A DNA stretch of 64,000 bases, from positions 24,741 to 88,740 of IMG/VR virus record IMGVR_UViG_3300047453_000110; one strand, 5' to 3'. Within the stretch, counting starts at the first letter, position 1. Each line of letters begins with the position of its first letter. Shown in pieces: positions 9,861 to 17,867 of this stretch. The position numbers were made by a program, and so were the translations under genes. The stretch comes from a virus. Under the pieces are notes generated by a model. It searched no databases. It saw only the letters and a program-made list of their open reading frames with translations, and was not told the origin of the DNA.

Positions 9861-10735
9861 TAGAATCCTGCCTCAATTTGTCTTCTGTCTAGTGTTCTAG
9901 ATTCGGTAAATGATACACTCATGTCAATCTCACTAAAGTTTCCGTCATCATGCATTGCCATCGTTGATGGGTTGTATGTAATACTCACATCTCTGAGGAA
10001 ACAAGGGAGAATTTTGTTTGTAACTTCTTTACCGTTATATTCAATTTGAATGTTAAATCTGTTTGGAAATCTATACCCCAGAGAAATACCAGCGTCAGAA
10101 ATATCTTCGGGATAAAGTTCTTCTCTGAATAGTTGGATAATATTCTTGACCTCTTCTGCTTCTTTTGCAGAACATGGTAAAAACTTAAATGTAAATGCAA
10201 ACTCTCTTAGTGCAACACTCTTGAACAAGGCACGACTGTTGGGATTTGTGGTAACTCGTGCTGCAGCCCTAGCAATATTACCTACTTCTTGATTTTTTTG
10301 TGCAAGACGAACAATAGCAAGACTCGCTTGTTGTTGAGAATTAGCGCCCTTCAGTCTATCTGCGGCACTAGAACCAGCAGCAATAGAACCAGCAACACTT
10401 CCAGATAACAGGTCAGTATTTTCGTAAGCGACATTATCACGGAACTGAAGACCAACAGGAAGATAAAGAGAAACTCTACGAGTAGCAGTTTTTGGTGGTG
10501 TGCCTTTTAATGCTCTATTGACACCACCTTTGAATTGTTGTATTAGATTAGTGCCAGGCACGTCACCTCCGACAACATCTTTTATGGCATCTTTTGCAGC
10601 TTTTGTCTTAGACTGAGCACTTTGGGCAAGTTCACCCAAATTTGGTTGTTCTTCCTCAAGAACTGAAAAAACAATCTGACCACCATAGTCAGAAGTATCT
10701 TCAATGGGATATTGGAAATTGTCTTTTAATGCCAT
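9860..10735 (-). CDS. 48: Baseplate tail-tube cap/initiator gp48-like
   Basis: 291 residues from the ATG at 10735 (MALKDNF); a GTG at 10747 is possible but has no better ribosome-binding site. The C-terminal half has tube-protein features: LREFAFTFKFLPCSAKEAEE, then YRFPNRFNIQIEY, then FLRDVSITYNPSTMAM and EIDMSVSFTESRTLDRRQI. The middle is Ala/Gly-rich. T4 gp48 (364 residues) with gp54 caps the hub and starts the tail tube. A TATAAATA element lies about 33 nt upstream. Confidence 0.72.
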   Translation of the reverse strand: MALKDNFQYPIEDTSDYGGQIVFSVLEEEQPNLGELAQSAQSKTKAAKDAIKDVVGGDVPGTNLIQQFKGGVNRALKGTPPKTATRRVSLYLPVGLQFRDNVAYENTDLLSGSVAGSIAAGSSAADRLKGANSQQQASLAIVRLAQKNQEVGNIARAAARVTTNPNSRALFKSVALREFAFTFKFLPCSAKEAEEVKNIIQLFREELYPEDISDAGISLGYRFPNRFNIQIEYNGKEVTNKILPCFLRDVSITYNPSTMAMHDDGNFSEIDMSVSFTESRTLDRRQIEAGF

Positions 10736-10768
10736 TTGTAAATCCACTAAATAAAAATAATTCGATAC

Positions 10769-10776
10769 TATTTATA
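10769..10776 (-). promoter_or_regulatory. Late promoter element TATAAATA for the gp48 to gp5 operon
   Basis: Exact TATAAATA on the minus strand in the short divergent gap between gp48 and gp4, about 33 nt before the chosen gp48 ATG. It fits as the head of the leftward baseplate operon. Confidence 0.65.
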
Positions 10777-10783
10777 AGGTTTT

Positions 10784-11260
10784 ATGGCATATTCTGGACG
10801 ATATAAACCGAAAAATCCAAAGAAGTATAAGGGTGACTACACAAAGGTCATCTATCGTTCTTTGTGGGAGAAACACGCCTTCAAGTGGTGTGATAACAAC
10901 TCAAATGTGATTGAGTGGTCAAGTGAGGAAGTGGTCATACCATATCTATATGAGGTTGACCATAAGTATCATCGTTACTTCATGGACTTAAAAATCAAGA
11001 TGAAAGATGGTAAAGTCTTTCTGGTTGAGATAAAACCAGACGCACAGACACGACCACCGACAGGTCAACGCAGAACGAAACGATATATCACCGAAAGTCT
11101 AACTTATGTTAAGAATATGAATAAGTGGACTACGGCTCAAGAATACGCAAAAGACCGTGGTTGGCACTTTGTTATCTGGACAGAAAAGAACGAACCTCTC
11201 AAGTCAATCATACCTAAATCAACAAAACAACTAAAACCTTTCAAAAGACGTAAGAAATAA
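10784..11260 (+). CDS. 4: Head completion protein gp4
   Basis: 158 residues, as in T4 gp4 (about 150). The start MAYSGRYKPKNPKKYKGD and the segment NVIEWSSEEVVIPY, then VDHKYHRYFMDLKIK and VEIKPDAQTRPP, match the gp4 family. T4 gp4 acts late in head maturation, before tail joining; the EIKP pattern looks like a nuclease-type active site. It is the first gene of the rightward head/tail unit, with an AAGG ribosome-binding site 4 nt before the ATG. Confidence 0.9.
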   Translation: MAYSGRYKPKNPKKYKGDYTKVIYRSLWEKHAFKWCDNNSNVIEWSSEEVVIPYLYEVDHKYHRYFMDLKIKMKDGKVFLVEIKPDAQTRPPTGQRRTKRYITESLTYVKNMNKWTTAQEYAKDRGWHFVIWTEKNEPLKSIIPKSTKQLKPFKRRKK

Positions 11261-11261
11261 G

Positions 11262-11269
11262 TATAAATA
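11262..11269 (+). promoter_or_regulatory. Late promoter element TATAAATA, N5 before gp2 ATG
   Basis: Exact TATAAATA on the plus strand just after the gp4 stop, followed by CTGGC and then the gp2 ATG. The spacing is the same as at gp25 and at the gene starting at 51771. Confidence 0.6.
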
Positions 11270-11274
11270 CTGGC

Positions 11275-11859
11275 ATGAGTAACTTATTCCAAAGACTGGA
11301 ACTGCAAGCATTCCGTGCTGGTATTACACCACGCACGAAGGAATCGCGTGAATGGTTTCGTAAGAAAGCAAAGAACCTTCGTTCTGTCAACCGTGAAGCG
11401 TTGATGCAAGAGAAGGAATTGAATCGTGGCAACAGACAAATCATTGGTTCGATGCAGATGTTCTTCTATGACCCGAAGACCAAAGACACCCTTCCATACT
11501 ATGATGCGTTTCCTCTGGTGATTGTGGTTGGCCCTGCGGAAGGTGGGTTCTATGGATTGAACCTTCACTATCTTCCACCACTTCTTCGTGCGAAGTTCCT
11601 TGACTCCCTTCTGGATATCCAGTCCAGTAAGACGAGTGATGATTCCAAGTTCAATATCACCTATAAGAGATTGCAGGCTGCAAGTAAGTTCAAGTATTTC
11701 AAACCATGTTTCAAACACTATCTGAATGACCATGTGAAGAGTAAGTTCGCAGAAGTCCAAGCACCAGAGTGGGAAATCGCAACCTTCCTACCAACCGCAG
11801 ACTTCCGCAAGAGAAACTCTTCCAAAGTGTTCTCAGATTCAAGACGGATGATAGGATAA
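11275..11859 (+). CDS. 2: DNA end protector protein gp2-like
   Basis: 194 residues. The core reads MQMFFYDPKTKDTLPYYDAF, PLVIVVG, FYGLNLHYLPPLLRAKFLDS, a pattern I associate with phage proteins annotated as DNA end protectors. T4 gp2 (about 274 residues) binds packaged DNA ends and shields them from RecBCD. Adjacency to gp4 agrees with T4 gene order. The ATG lies 5 nt after a TATAAATA element and has no clear ribosome-binding site. Family assignment is moderately sure. Confidence 0.62.
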   Translation: MSNLFQRLELQAFRAGITPRTKESREWFRKKAKNLRSVNREALMQEKELNRGNRQIIGSMQMFFYDPKTKDTLPYYDAFPLVIVVGPAEGGFYGLNLHYLPPLLRAKFLDSLLDIQSSKTSDDSKFNITYKRLQAASKFKYFKPCFKHYLNDHVKSKFAEVQAPEWEIATFLPTADFRKRNSSKVFSDSRRMIG

Positions 11860-12581
11860 TGGTATTTCGCGTAGACGATTTTAGAGCGCAAGTAAGTAGG
11901 GGTGGTGGGTTCGCATCACAGAACATGTTCCGTGTTCAACTGCCTCGTATTCAGGGTGCGCCTCTGGGTGGTAACGACCCAAGAGAATTAGACATGTTGT
12001 GTCGTGTAACTAGTTTGCCAGGCCGTCAGGTTTTGTCAACGGACAAACAGATTGGAACAGTTCTAACCAAAGTTGCAAACGGATATGCAGTTGCAGATTT
12101 GAATATGACATTCTACTGCATGAACGACTATGGTATTCGCAGATACTTTGAGGCATGGCAGAACCTTGCACACAATCGAGAAACAAAAACGATTGGGTAT
12201 TTCAAAGACTATGCCAAACCAGTTGTCATTCAACAACTGAAGAAGGGTGTGTCATTCCCAATCAAAAAGAAGAAAGTTTTTGATACTGGTAGAATTCCTA
12301 GTGGTATTCGTAATCGTCTCCCTCGTATTGGGCCACTTGACCTTGCACAGGGTGAGATTGATTTGAACGGTATCTTTGGTGACCAGATTGCATACAGTTG
12401 TGTTCTTGAGAATGCATACCCAACAACACTGAATGAAATCACACTAAATAATGAAACGCAAGATGTTGTGGAAGTGTCAGTCCAATTGTCTTACAAAGAC
12501 TGGCGCTCCCAACAAGGCGAAATCTCCAGCGGTTTGGTTGAAGGTCTCGCAGGCGAATTGATTCGTAGAGTATTAAGGTAA
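11859..12581 (+). CDS. 54: Tail-tube-like baseplate protein (gp54 / gp19-fold candidate)
   Basis: 240 residues from the ATG at 11859, which overlaps the gp2 stop (TAATG); an upstream in-frame ATG at 11769 lies inside gp2 and is unlikely. The sequence LDMLCRVTSLPGRQV, then TVLTKVANGYAVADLNMTFY, then YGIRRYFEAWQNLAHN is typical of T4 gp19-fold tube proteins. Because it is larger than gp19 and lies next to gp26, it is most likely the tube initiator gp54 rather than the main tube protein. Confidence 0.6.
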   Translation: MVFRVDDFRAQVSRGGGFASQNMFRVQLPRIQGAPLGGNDPRELDMLCRVTSLPGRQVLSTDKQIGTVLTKVANGYAVADLNMTFYCMNDYGIRRYFEAWQNLAHNRETKTIGYFKDYAKPVVIQQLKKGVSFPIKKKKVFDTGRIPSGIRNRLPRIGPLDLAQGEIDLNGIFGDQIAYSCVLENAYPTTLNEITLNNETQDVVEVSVQLSYKDWRSQQGEISSGLVEGLAGELIRRVLR

Positions 12582-12596
12582 TTATGGAGTTAAATT

Positions 12597-13301
12597 ATGG
12601 CATTACCCAAGTTAAATGATACACCGAAGTATGAACTAGAAATCCCTTCCACAGGAAGTGTAATATCATATCGGCCGTATCTTGTCAAGGAAGAAAAAAT
12701 TCTTCTTATGGCATTTGAGTCGCAAGACCAGAAACAAGCAATGAGAGCAATGGTAGACACGGTTGCTGCCTGTGTGTATGAGGATATAAATCCACAATCA
12801 CTGACAACCTTTGATGTTGAATATATGTTCTTACAAATTCGTTCCAAATCTGTTGGTGAAACATCAACGATTGGTGTGAAGTGTTCTGAGTGTGAACATC
12901 AGAATGAAGTGGTTATCCCTGTTGGTGACATCAAGATTCCAAAATCAGATGTGAGTAAACTAATTGAACTTACCCCAGAGATTTCTATTGAGATGACATA
13001 CCCAAAATTCAATGAAGTCGTTGATGGATATGAAGAGGGTAAACAGGAAAGTAAATTTGCATTTGAACTAATTGAAAAAAGTATTGGTGCAATCATCACT
13101 CCTGATGAGAGAATCAACACCAACGAAGTTAAATCAGTCGAAGTAAAAGAATTTGTTGAATCCATGACAACCGCACAGTTGTCTATGGTATCAGACTTTG
13201 TAGAACAAATGCCTACACTGAAACATGACATCGAATTCAATTGTTCGAATTGTAGTTCAGATAATAAACAAGAACTGAGAGGGGTCGCTGATTTTTTCTG
13301 A
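12597..13301 (+). CDS. 26: Baseplate hub/tape-measure chaperone gp26-like; zero-frame product
   Basis: 234 residues (T4 gp26 has 208). It starts MALPKLNDTPKYELEIPSTG and contains two CxxC pairs, CSEC near residue 99 and CSNC near residue 221, consistent with a zinc-bound T4_baseplate-family protein. The ATG has GGAG at good spacing. The zero frame ends in TTT TTC TGA. The last seven coding bases form a canonical -1 slippery heptamer, and a 60-codon extension opens exactly there (see 13292-13298 and 13298-13480). This is the arrangement of lambda G/GT-type tail chaperones just before the tape measure. Confidence 0.8.
   Translation: MALPKLNDTPKYELEIPSTGSVISYRPYLVKEEKILLMAFESQDQKQAMRAMVDTVAACVYEDINPQSLTTFDVEYMFLQIRSKSVGETSTIGVKCSECEHQNEVVIPVGDIKIPKSDVSKLIELTPEISIEMTYPKFNEVVDGYEEGKQESKFAFELIEKSIGAIITPDERINTNEVKSVEVKEFVESMTTAQLSMVSDFVEQMPTLKHDIEFNCSNCSSDNKQELRGVADFF
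13292..13298 (+). promoter_or_regulatory. -1 ribosomal frameshift site (T TTT TTC)
   Basis: In the gp26 frame the heptamer reads T TTT TTC and is followed directly by TGA (13299-13301). Both Phe codons can re-pair one base back. The -1 frame has a TGA at 13289-13291 just upstream, so it can only be entered at or after this site. A short palindrome CTCTCATGAGAG (13309-13320) lies 10 nt downstream and could form a weak 4-bp hairpin. Confidence 0.75.
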
Positions 13302-13480
13302 TAAGCCTCTCTCATGAGAGTTTAGTGAATCATTATAATACGAACTTTTCTATGATGCAACACTTTAAATACTCATTAACGGAACTGGATATGATGATGC
13401 CGTGGGAGAGGGAAATATATGTCAGTATGTTATTGCAACACCTAGAAGAAGAAAAAGAAAGAGCAAAACAAAATGGCTGA
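13298..13480 (+). CDS. Frameshift extension of gp26 (T-like tail chaperone domain)
   Basis: After a -1 slip the ribosome continues from CTG at 13298 for 60 residues to TGA at 13478-13480, giving a fusion of about 294 residues. The extension ends with SLTELDMMMPWEREIYVSML, then LQHLEEEKERAKQNG, a helix-plus-MPW pattern like tape-measure-binding T domains. No ribosome-binding site precedes the internal ATGs at 13352 or 13355. The stop overlaps the tape-measure start by 8 bases, as in lambda. Confidence 0.72.
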   Translation: MISLSHESLVNHYNTNFSMMQHFKYSLTELDMMMPWEREIYVSMLLQHLEEEKERAKQNG

Positions 13481-15008
13481 GATGAACGCCGTCACTGAAC
13501 AACTAAAACATAACAGTGAACAACAACAAGAAGACGCAAAAGAGAACCGCGAAGTTCTTAGTAAAATTGTCGGCAAATTTGCTGAGATGTTCAAACGTGA
13601 TGACCGTAGTAAACTTGATGCACTTGAATCCCAAAGGGATAAAGATAAAAAGGCAAAAGAAACACTTGCACCATTAGCAAAGGTCAGTGCTAAAGATATT
13701 CTGTCTCCAAGCGGAATACTTGGTGTTGCGGGTGCGGGTGCAGTCGGGGCTATTGTTGGTCTTGCATCAGCCTATGCAAACTTCTATAAAGATTTGTTTC
13801 AAAGAATCGCTGGTGGTGATAAGAATGGTAAGAAAGGATTCTTTGGTCTTATGAGAACACGGATTCTCGCACCATTCAAAAATTTCATGATTGGGTTTAC
13901 CAAGATTGGAGCTGAGATAAATGCTGGTGTGAAAGGTCTAAAAGAACTCAAAGTTTCAGACTTTACCACTAAAATGGCTAAACTAGGTGCAACACTAAGA
14001 TTGTCACTCGCTGGTGGTATTCTCAAACCGTTTGGTGATTTGGTTCGTGGAATAATTGAGCCATTCAAATTCTTGAGAGAAAATTTCAAATCTTTCGGGG
14101 TTGATAAAAATCCTGTTATACGAGCAATCTCTAATTTTGTTGGAGTGTTTGGCCGCTTTCTTGGTTTCTTTGTTGGAATAATTGGTAGAGTATTCTCAGC
14201 GCCATTTGTTTTTGCATTTAATTTCGTTAAAGAACTGATTACTGGTGAGGGTGATATTGGACAAAGAATTGTCACCGGCCTCCTAGAAGGTGTTCGAGGT
14301 GTCATCAACTTCTTTATCTTTGACTTCGTTGAAATCATAACAGGTGGGTTAAGAAAAGTATCTGAATATTTCGACTTTGAATTTGGTGTAAAAGTTGCAG
14401 ATGCTTTTGATAAAACTATTGGAAAAATAGGTGATGCATTCAACGAAGCGTTTGACCTTTTGACAGGATTTGTCTTGGGTGAAGATTTGAATGAATTAGC
14501 AAATAATTCACCAACTCTTCAAGCGTTTGTAGAATGGCTTAAACTTGGTTGGTTGAGAGACGGAGTTGCAGAACTTTTTTCCTTTGCTGACAATTATGTA
14601 AAAGAAAGTATCATTCCAAAAGTAAAGAGTATTTTTGACTTCGTTGGTGAACTATTCGACAGATTGGTTCAAAACGTAAAAAGCTTTATAAAAGACAAAC
14701 TTGGAATAACAGACGCCGGTGAAGTGCAAGGCAATGCTTTTCAAGATGTAAATCAAGCTGATTTGTCTGATGAACAACGCAAGTTCTTAGAACAAAGAAA
14801 TCAAGCACTACAGAAAATTAAAGAAGAAAACCTACAGGGTGATGCATTGAAGTCACGTCTCGATGCAATCAATAAGTTGGCAACAGAACAAGGTGTTGCA
14901 GGAATGAACTATGTGGACAATAGCACTGGTGCAATTTATCAGTCAGCAAACTCATTTATTCAAGACTACTCGGCTGCAACCGACGATACCGACAAGAAGC
15001 CTAATTAA
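13473..15008 (+). CDS. Tape measure / tail length protein candidate (gp29-position)
   Basis: 511 residues. Residues 1-75 are a charged coiled-coil-like region. From about residue 83 there are Gly/Ala-rich and strongly hydrophobic helices (GILGVAGAGAVGAIVGLASA; then FVGVFGRFLGFFVGIIGRVF), as in tape measure proteins. The C-terminus is again charged. By length it would span roughly the tail of a T4-like phage, and it follows the frameshifted chaperone gene. T4 gp29 is about 590 residues; identity to it is not evident. Confidence 0.68.
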   Translation: MAEMNAVTEQLKHNSEQQQEDAKENREVLSKIVGKFAEMFKRDDRSKLDALESQRDKDKKAKETLAPLAKVSAKDILSPSGILGVAGAGAVGAIVGLASAYANFYKDLFQRIAGGDKNGKKGFFGLMRTRILAPFKNFMIGFTKIGAEINAGVKGLKELKVSDFTTKMAKLGATLRLSLAGGILKPFGDLVRGIIEPFKFLRENFKSFGVDKNPVIRAISNFVGVFGRFLGFFVGIIGRVFSAPFVFAFNFVKELITGEGDIGQRIVTGLLEGVRGVINFFIFDFVEIITGGLRKVSEYFDFEFGVKVADAFDKTIGKIGDAFNEAFDLLTGFVLGEDLNELANNSPTLQAFVEWLKLGWLRDGVAELFSFADNYVKESIIPKVKSIFDFVGELFDRLVQNVKSFIKDKLGITDAGEVQGNAFQDVNQADLSDEQRKFLEQRNQALQKIKEENLQGDALKSRLDAINKLATEQGVAGMNYVDNSTGAIYQSANSFIQDYSAATDDTDKKPN

Positions 15009-15009
15009 A

Positions 15010-15033
15010 AAAGGGTGACCGAAGCCACCCTTT
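15010..15033. terminator. Bidirectional rho-independent terminator
   Basis: AAAGGGTG (15010-15017) pairs with CACCCTTT (15026-15033) across an 8-base loop. An A-run precedes it and a T-rich tract follows, so it can stop both the rightward tape-measure unit and the leftward gp32 unit, whose genes converge here. Confidence 0.8.
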
Positions 15034-15058
15034 CTCATCATCCATAGGAGAATGAATC

Positions 15059-15979
15059 CTAGTCTTCCGCAGCGAGTTTCGCGAAGTAAGACAGTGTGTC
15101 ATCATCGTCATCGGTTGATGCGATGGCAGGTTCAGGCGCAGACTGAATGACTTGCGGTTCTGTTGCTTTTGGTTCAACAGTCTCGGCAGTCTGTGTCAGT
15201 GCTTCGTTCTTGACAGTTGCACCACCACCTGTTGCTTGACCCAGAACAGTTTCGAGACGTGCTTTCAACTCATCATAGGTTTTGTAACTTGATGCATCGG
15301 TGAACTCAGTGACCTCGTGCAACTGATTGTAGGTTGCTTCGAGTTTGGTCTCATCGGCATCGAACAACGCAGCGGGTGCTTTGAACTCTGACTTGTCATA
15401 GTTACGATATCCTGCAACGTTACGAATCTTCAGTTGGAAGTTCGCACCAGCCCAGAAGTCAAACGGATTGATTGGTGTTTCGCCAGGAAACTCTGGTTGC
15501 ATCTTGTCCATAACCTTATCAAAGATTTTCTTACCATAGTCATACAGGAATACCTTACCCTCATTCTGAGGATTGGCAGGGTCACTGATAACAATGATGT
15601 TAGAGACGTGATGCAGACGGCGTTTCTGTTTACGCGCAGTTTCTTTGTCTTCCTCGATACCAGAGTTCCAAAGACGTGAGTTGTATTCACTCACAGGGTC
15701 ATTGTTACCCAGAGTAGTCAGAGACTTCTCAACATACCATTGACCAGTCGGGCCTTTGAAGAAGTGGTCGAAGTAACGAACCCACGGGAGTTCCTGACCT
15801 TCGACAGCAGGAAGAAAACGAATCTCTGCGTATCCGTTACCAGCGTCATCGACAGTTGGTTTCCAGAAACGTAGGTCTTCATATTTGTTTTTGGTTTGTT
15901 TTGTGCCAGACATTTCTTGGGCAGCAGATGCCAGTTTAGAAATATCAGGACGATTAGATTTTAGATTTGCAAAAGACAT
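15059..15979 (-). CDS. 32: Single-stranded DNA-binding protein gp32
   Basis: 306 residues (T4 gp32 has 301). The basic N-terminus (MSFANLKSNRPDISKLASAA) serves cooperativity in the family. The core has KYEDLRFWKPTVDDAGNGYA and EIRFLPAVEGQELPWVRYF, and the C-terminal tail is acidic (STDDDDDTLSYFAKLAAED), used by gp32 to contact replication partners. The zinc site of T4 gp32 (one His, three Cys) is not conserved: the equivalent region FKGPTGQWYVEKSLTT and GNNDPVSEYN contains no cysteine. A near-consensus early promoter lies upstream, with a GGAG ribosome-binding site. Confidence 0.9.
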   Translation of the reverse strand: MSFANLKSNRPDISKLASAAQEMSGTKQTKNKYEDLRFWKPTVDDAGNGYAEIRFLPAVEGQELPWVRYFDHFFKGPTGQWYVEKSLTTLGNNDPVSEYNSRLWNSGIEEDKETARKQKRRLHHVSNIIVISDPANPQNEGKVFLYDYGKKIFDKVMDKMQPEFPGETPINPFDFWAGANFQLKIRNVAGYRNYDKSEFKAPAALFDADETKLEATYNQLHEVTEFTDASSYKTYDELKARLETVLGQATGGGATVKNEALTQTAETVEPKATEPQVIQSAPEPAIASTDDDDDTLSYFAKLAAED

Positions 15980-16015
15980 TTGTATTCTCCGTATATTTGC
16001 GTATTATGTGTATTC

Positions 16016-16044
16016 ATTGTATCATAATATAGTGTATTTGTCAA
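16016..16044 (-). promoter_or_regulatory. Early sigma70-type promoter for gp32
   Basis: Minus strand TTGACA (16044-16039), 17-bp spacer, TACAAT (16021-16016), about 37 nt upstream of the gp32 ATG. Confidence 0.8.
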
Positions 16045-16053
16045 TACATTTAT

Positions 16054-16329
16054 TTATTCGGATAAGGATTTTGAGTTACCCTTATCCAGATAATTGAGTT
16101 TCATTGCTTCCATCTCAATTCTCTGCTTAATTGATGTGGAGAGATATTTCTTCACATCTTCAACCTCTATCGTATTTTCTAGACAGAGGTGAATTACAGC
16201 GTCCATATAGGACAGACTGTTTCGTTTAACGGTGTCCTCAATCATACGAGAGAACTTCTTCTTACTTAGAAAGTTTGCCTCCTCGTTTGAGTCAGAGTCA
16301 ACACCACCAATAATTAAATCAACCTTCAA
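16054..16329 (-). CDS. 33: Late transcription coactivator gp33-like
   Basis: 91 residues (T4 gp33 has 112). The stretch SYMDAVIHLCLENTIEVEDV followed by KKYLSTSIKQRIEMEAMKLN resembles gp33, which bridges RNA polymerase and the sliding clamp at late promoters. Location beside gp32 agrees with T4 (33-59-32). Its presence fits the TATAAATA late promoters found in this window. The start overlaps the upstream gene by 11 bases. Confidence 0.75.
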   Translation of the reverse strand: MKVDLIIGGVDSDSNEEANFLSKKKFSRMIEDTVKRNSLSYMDAVIHLCLENTIEVEDVKKYLSTSIKQRIEMEAMKLNYLDKGNSKSLSE

Positions 16330-16774
16330 GTTCTTCTTTCAACTCCTTAGACCACATACCAACATCATCATACCAGACACCGACTGTGCGTTTCACTTCA
16401 CCGTATTCATCATAAGCTTTCGCAAGACAACGATATTTAATTTTACTCTCACGGTCTTCTCCATAACGAAAGTCTAACCAGACACCACTAGTCAAATATT
16501 TTTTCATATTATAGATGTAGACTTCAAGGTCTTTGTATTGGGCTCTCTCAGTATACTTACTAGATTTCTTGAGATGCCTAATACCTTTTAGTTCCAACTC
16601 ACAGGACTTAATCCATTGCTTCACTTTCTTCCAATGAAGGTAATGGTCTTCAGGAAGGTCACGAATACTCTCGTGAACTCCCATCCGACCATCGTGACCT
16701 CGTGCTGCCCGTGCTTTCGCAAGACGTTCAGACGCAGCCTTCTTCTGTTCCGCAGTGAGTTTTCTCTTTGCCAT
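16319..16774 (-). CDS. Conserved phage protein of unknown function next to gp33
   Basis: 151 residues, basic. The N-terminus MAKRKLTAEQKKAASERLAK is a Lys/Arg/Ala helix that could bind nucleic acid; residues about 35-60 read SIRDLPEDHYLHWKKVKQWI. The position corresponds to T4 gene 59 (helicase loader), but the sequence is shorter and does not look like gp59. It overlaps gp33 and is probably early. Confidence 0.65.
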   Translation of the reverse strand: MAKRKLTAEQKKAASERLAKARAARGHDGRMGVHESIRDLPEDHYLHWKKVKQWIKSCELELKGIRHLKKSSKYTERAQYKDLEVYIYNMKKYLTSGVWLDFRYGEDRESKIKYRCLAKAYDEYGEVKRTVGVWYDDVGMWSKELKEELEG

Positions 16775-16777
16775 ACA

Positions 16778-17044
16778 CTATATAGTGTCGAAAGTTTGCA
16801 AAGTATTTACACGGAAAGAACGCCACCCCTCTACATCAAGGTCATAAACACGAACAACTTCTTTTTTATCTTGAAGATGTTTTCTCCTGTCAGGGTCACC
16901 ATCAGGACGAGGAATGTAATCCTCTTTCAGTGTAGCTCGCATGTTGCGAACTTGACCATCTTTCACTTTGATGAAAGACAGACGAACAATTCCATTTTCT
17001 AATTGTTCGATTATATTATCATATGTTAAATCAATTCCAGTCAT
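16778..17044 (-). CDS. Small beta-barrel protein (DUF2693 / WYL_2 Sm-like SH3 type)
   Basis: 88 residues from the ATG at 17044, which has GTAGGAT 7 nt upstream; the ATG at 17050 is too close to it. The sequence NGIVRLSFIKVKDGQVRNMR, then RVYDLDVEGWRSFRVNTLQ follows the pattern of small SH3-like phage proteins with K-DG-R-M and W-S-R-V. Role unknown; overlaps the upstream small gene. Confidence 0.62.
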   Translation of the reverse strand: MTGIDLTYDNIIEQLENGIVRLSFIKVKDGQVRNMRATLKEDYIPRPDGDPDRRKHLQDKKEVVRVYDLDVEGWRSFRVNTLQTFDTI

Positions 17045-17192
17045 TGTCATATCCTACTGTGTCTTGATAAGAGTTGGTAACACCAATCTCATCGAAATAA
17101 TCTTTTGTGTCATTCCAATACAGAACGTCACGGTTATCATAGTCACCTTCGAACAGGTCTTCAGCAACTTTCTTTTTACGGCGGTCAATCAT
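17031..17192 (-). CDS. Small acidic hypothetical protein
   Basis: 53 residues starting MIDRRKKKVAEDLFEGDYDN, a basic N-terminal segment followed by an acidic, Asp/Tyr-rich remainder. The start overlaps the stop of the glycosylase-like gene (TAATG) and the end overlaps the DUF2693-like gene, so it is part of the early minus-strand operon. No family recognised. Confidence 0.55.
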   Translation of the reverse strand: MIDRRKKKVAEDLFEGDYDNRDVLYWNDTKDYFDEIGVTNSYQDTVGYDNDWN

Positions 17193-17731
17193 TATGCACA
17201 CTCCTTCCACCAATCAGGTTCATCACGATTTGTCCATTTAGCAAATGAACGTTTCTCATTCAAGTAGTAGAAGCGATATGCATCTACTGGGTCTTCGCGT
17301 TTGCAATAGTCAGGCATTGCTTGAGCGAATTTCGTCAATCCCACTTTGGGGATGTTCTTAGGTATGTTGAGTAGTATATCAGATAAACGAGTATCTGTCA
17401 AGTGATATTTTCCATACCGATGTGTATATTCTTTACACGCACTACGAAAGTGACGATACAACCAGAAGTAGTTATCATCAGACTCACGCAACCAGATATT
17501 TGATGGGTGGTTGACATGAGATGCCTTGTAGAGTTGATTGTCAAGTGTTGGATGTTTCCAACGAGCAATCTTACGGCCATTCACAGTCTTACCATAATAG
17601 TGTTCACCATCAAGCACACGATGTGCGGTTGACATTAGTTGAGCATACTCGACAATCATCTTGACAACATGTTTGTCAAGCATCATCTGGGCTGCCTTGA
17701 TAGGGTCATTGTCTAGGTGAAAGATATTCAT
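17192..17731 (-). CDS. Pyrimidine-dimer DNA glycosylase-like family protein
   Basis: 179 residues from the ATG at 17731; a GTG four codons earlier is possible. The sequence MNIFHLDNDPIKAAQMMLDK, HVVKMIVEYAQLMSTAHRVL, then HVNHPSNIWLRESDDNYFWL and FAQAMPDYCKREDPVDAYRF matches a widespread phage family usually annotated as related to pyrimidine-dimer excision enzymes. The enzymatic role in this family is not firmly established to my knowledge. Early operon; ATGA overlap with the tiny upstream gene. Confidence 0.7.
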   Translation of the reverse strand: MNIFHLDNDPIKAAQMMLDKHVVKMIVEYAQLMSTAHRVLDGEHYYGKTVNGRKIARWKHPTLDNQLYKASHVNHPSNIWLRESDDNYFWLYRHFRSACKEYTHRYGKYHLTDTRLSDILLNIPKNIPKVGLTKFAQAMPDYCKREDPVDAYRFYYLNEKRSFAKWTNRDEPDWWKECA

Positions 17732-17844
17732 TTCGGTAAGCACCCCACAATATGTTTGACGGTATCGACTTCCTTGAGAATCTCATAGGCATTCACACAG
17801 TGATTATAACTGGTGAACTCCACGACTTCGACACTACCTGTCAT
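17728..17844 (-). CDS. 38-residue hypothetical protein
   Basis: Starts MTGSVEVVEFTSYNHCVNAY and ends in GCLPK with TGA overlapping the next ATG (ATGA). The tight overlap and in-frame continuity argue that it is translated. No family recognised. Confidence 0.5.
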   Translation of the reverse strand: MTGSVEVVEFTSYNHCVNAYEILKEVDTVKHIVGCLPK

Positions 17845-17867
17845 CGTAAATAAAACTAGAAAATACA

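Noticed and set aside
11769-11858. Longer start for the tube-like protein
   Set aside because: Would lie in the end of gp2; the TAATG at 11857-11861 gives a coupled start and a sensible N-terminus.
13799-14443. 214-residue open frame opposite the tape-measure gene
   Set aside because: Composition is a reverse image of the tape-measure codons; no neighbours on that strand and no start signals.
16319-16774. gp59 helicase loader at the T4-equivalent position
   Set aside because: Shorter and without recognisable gp59 features; kept as unknown.
17667-17674. TTGACA inside the glycosylase-like gene
   Set aside because: No -10 at 16-18 bp and codons explain it (LDKHV).
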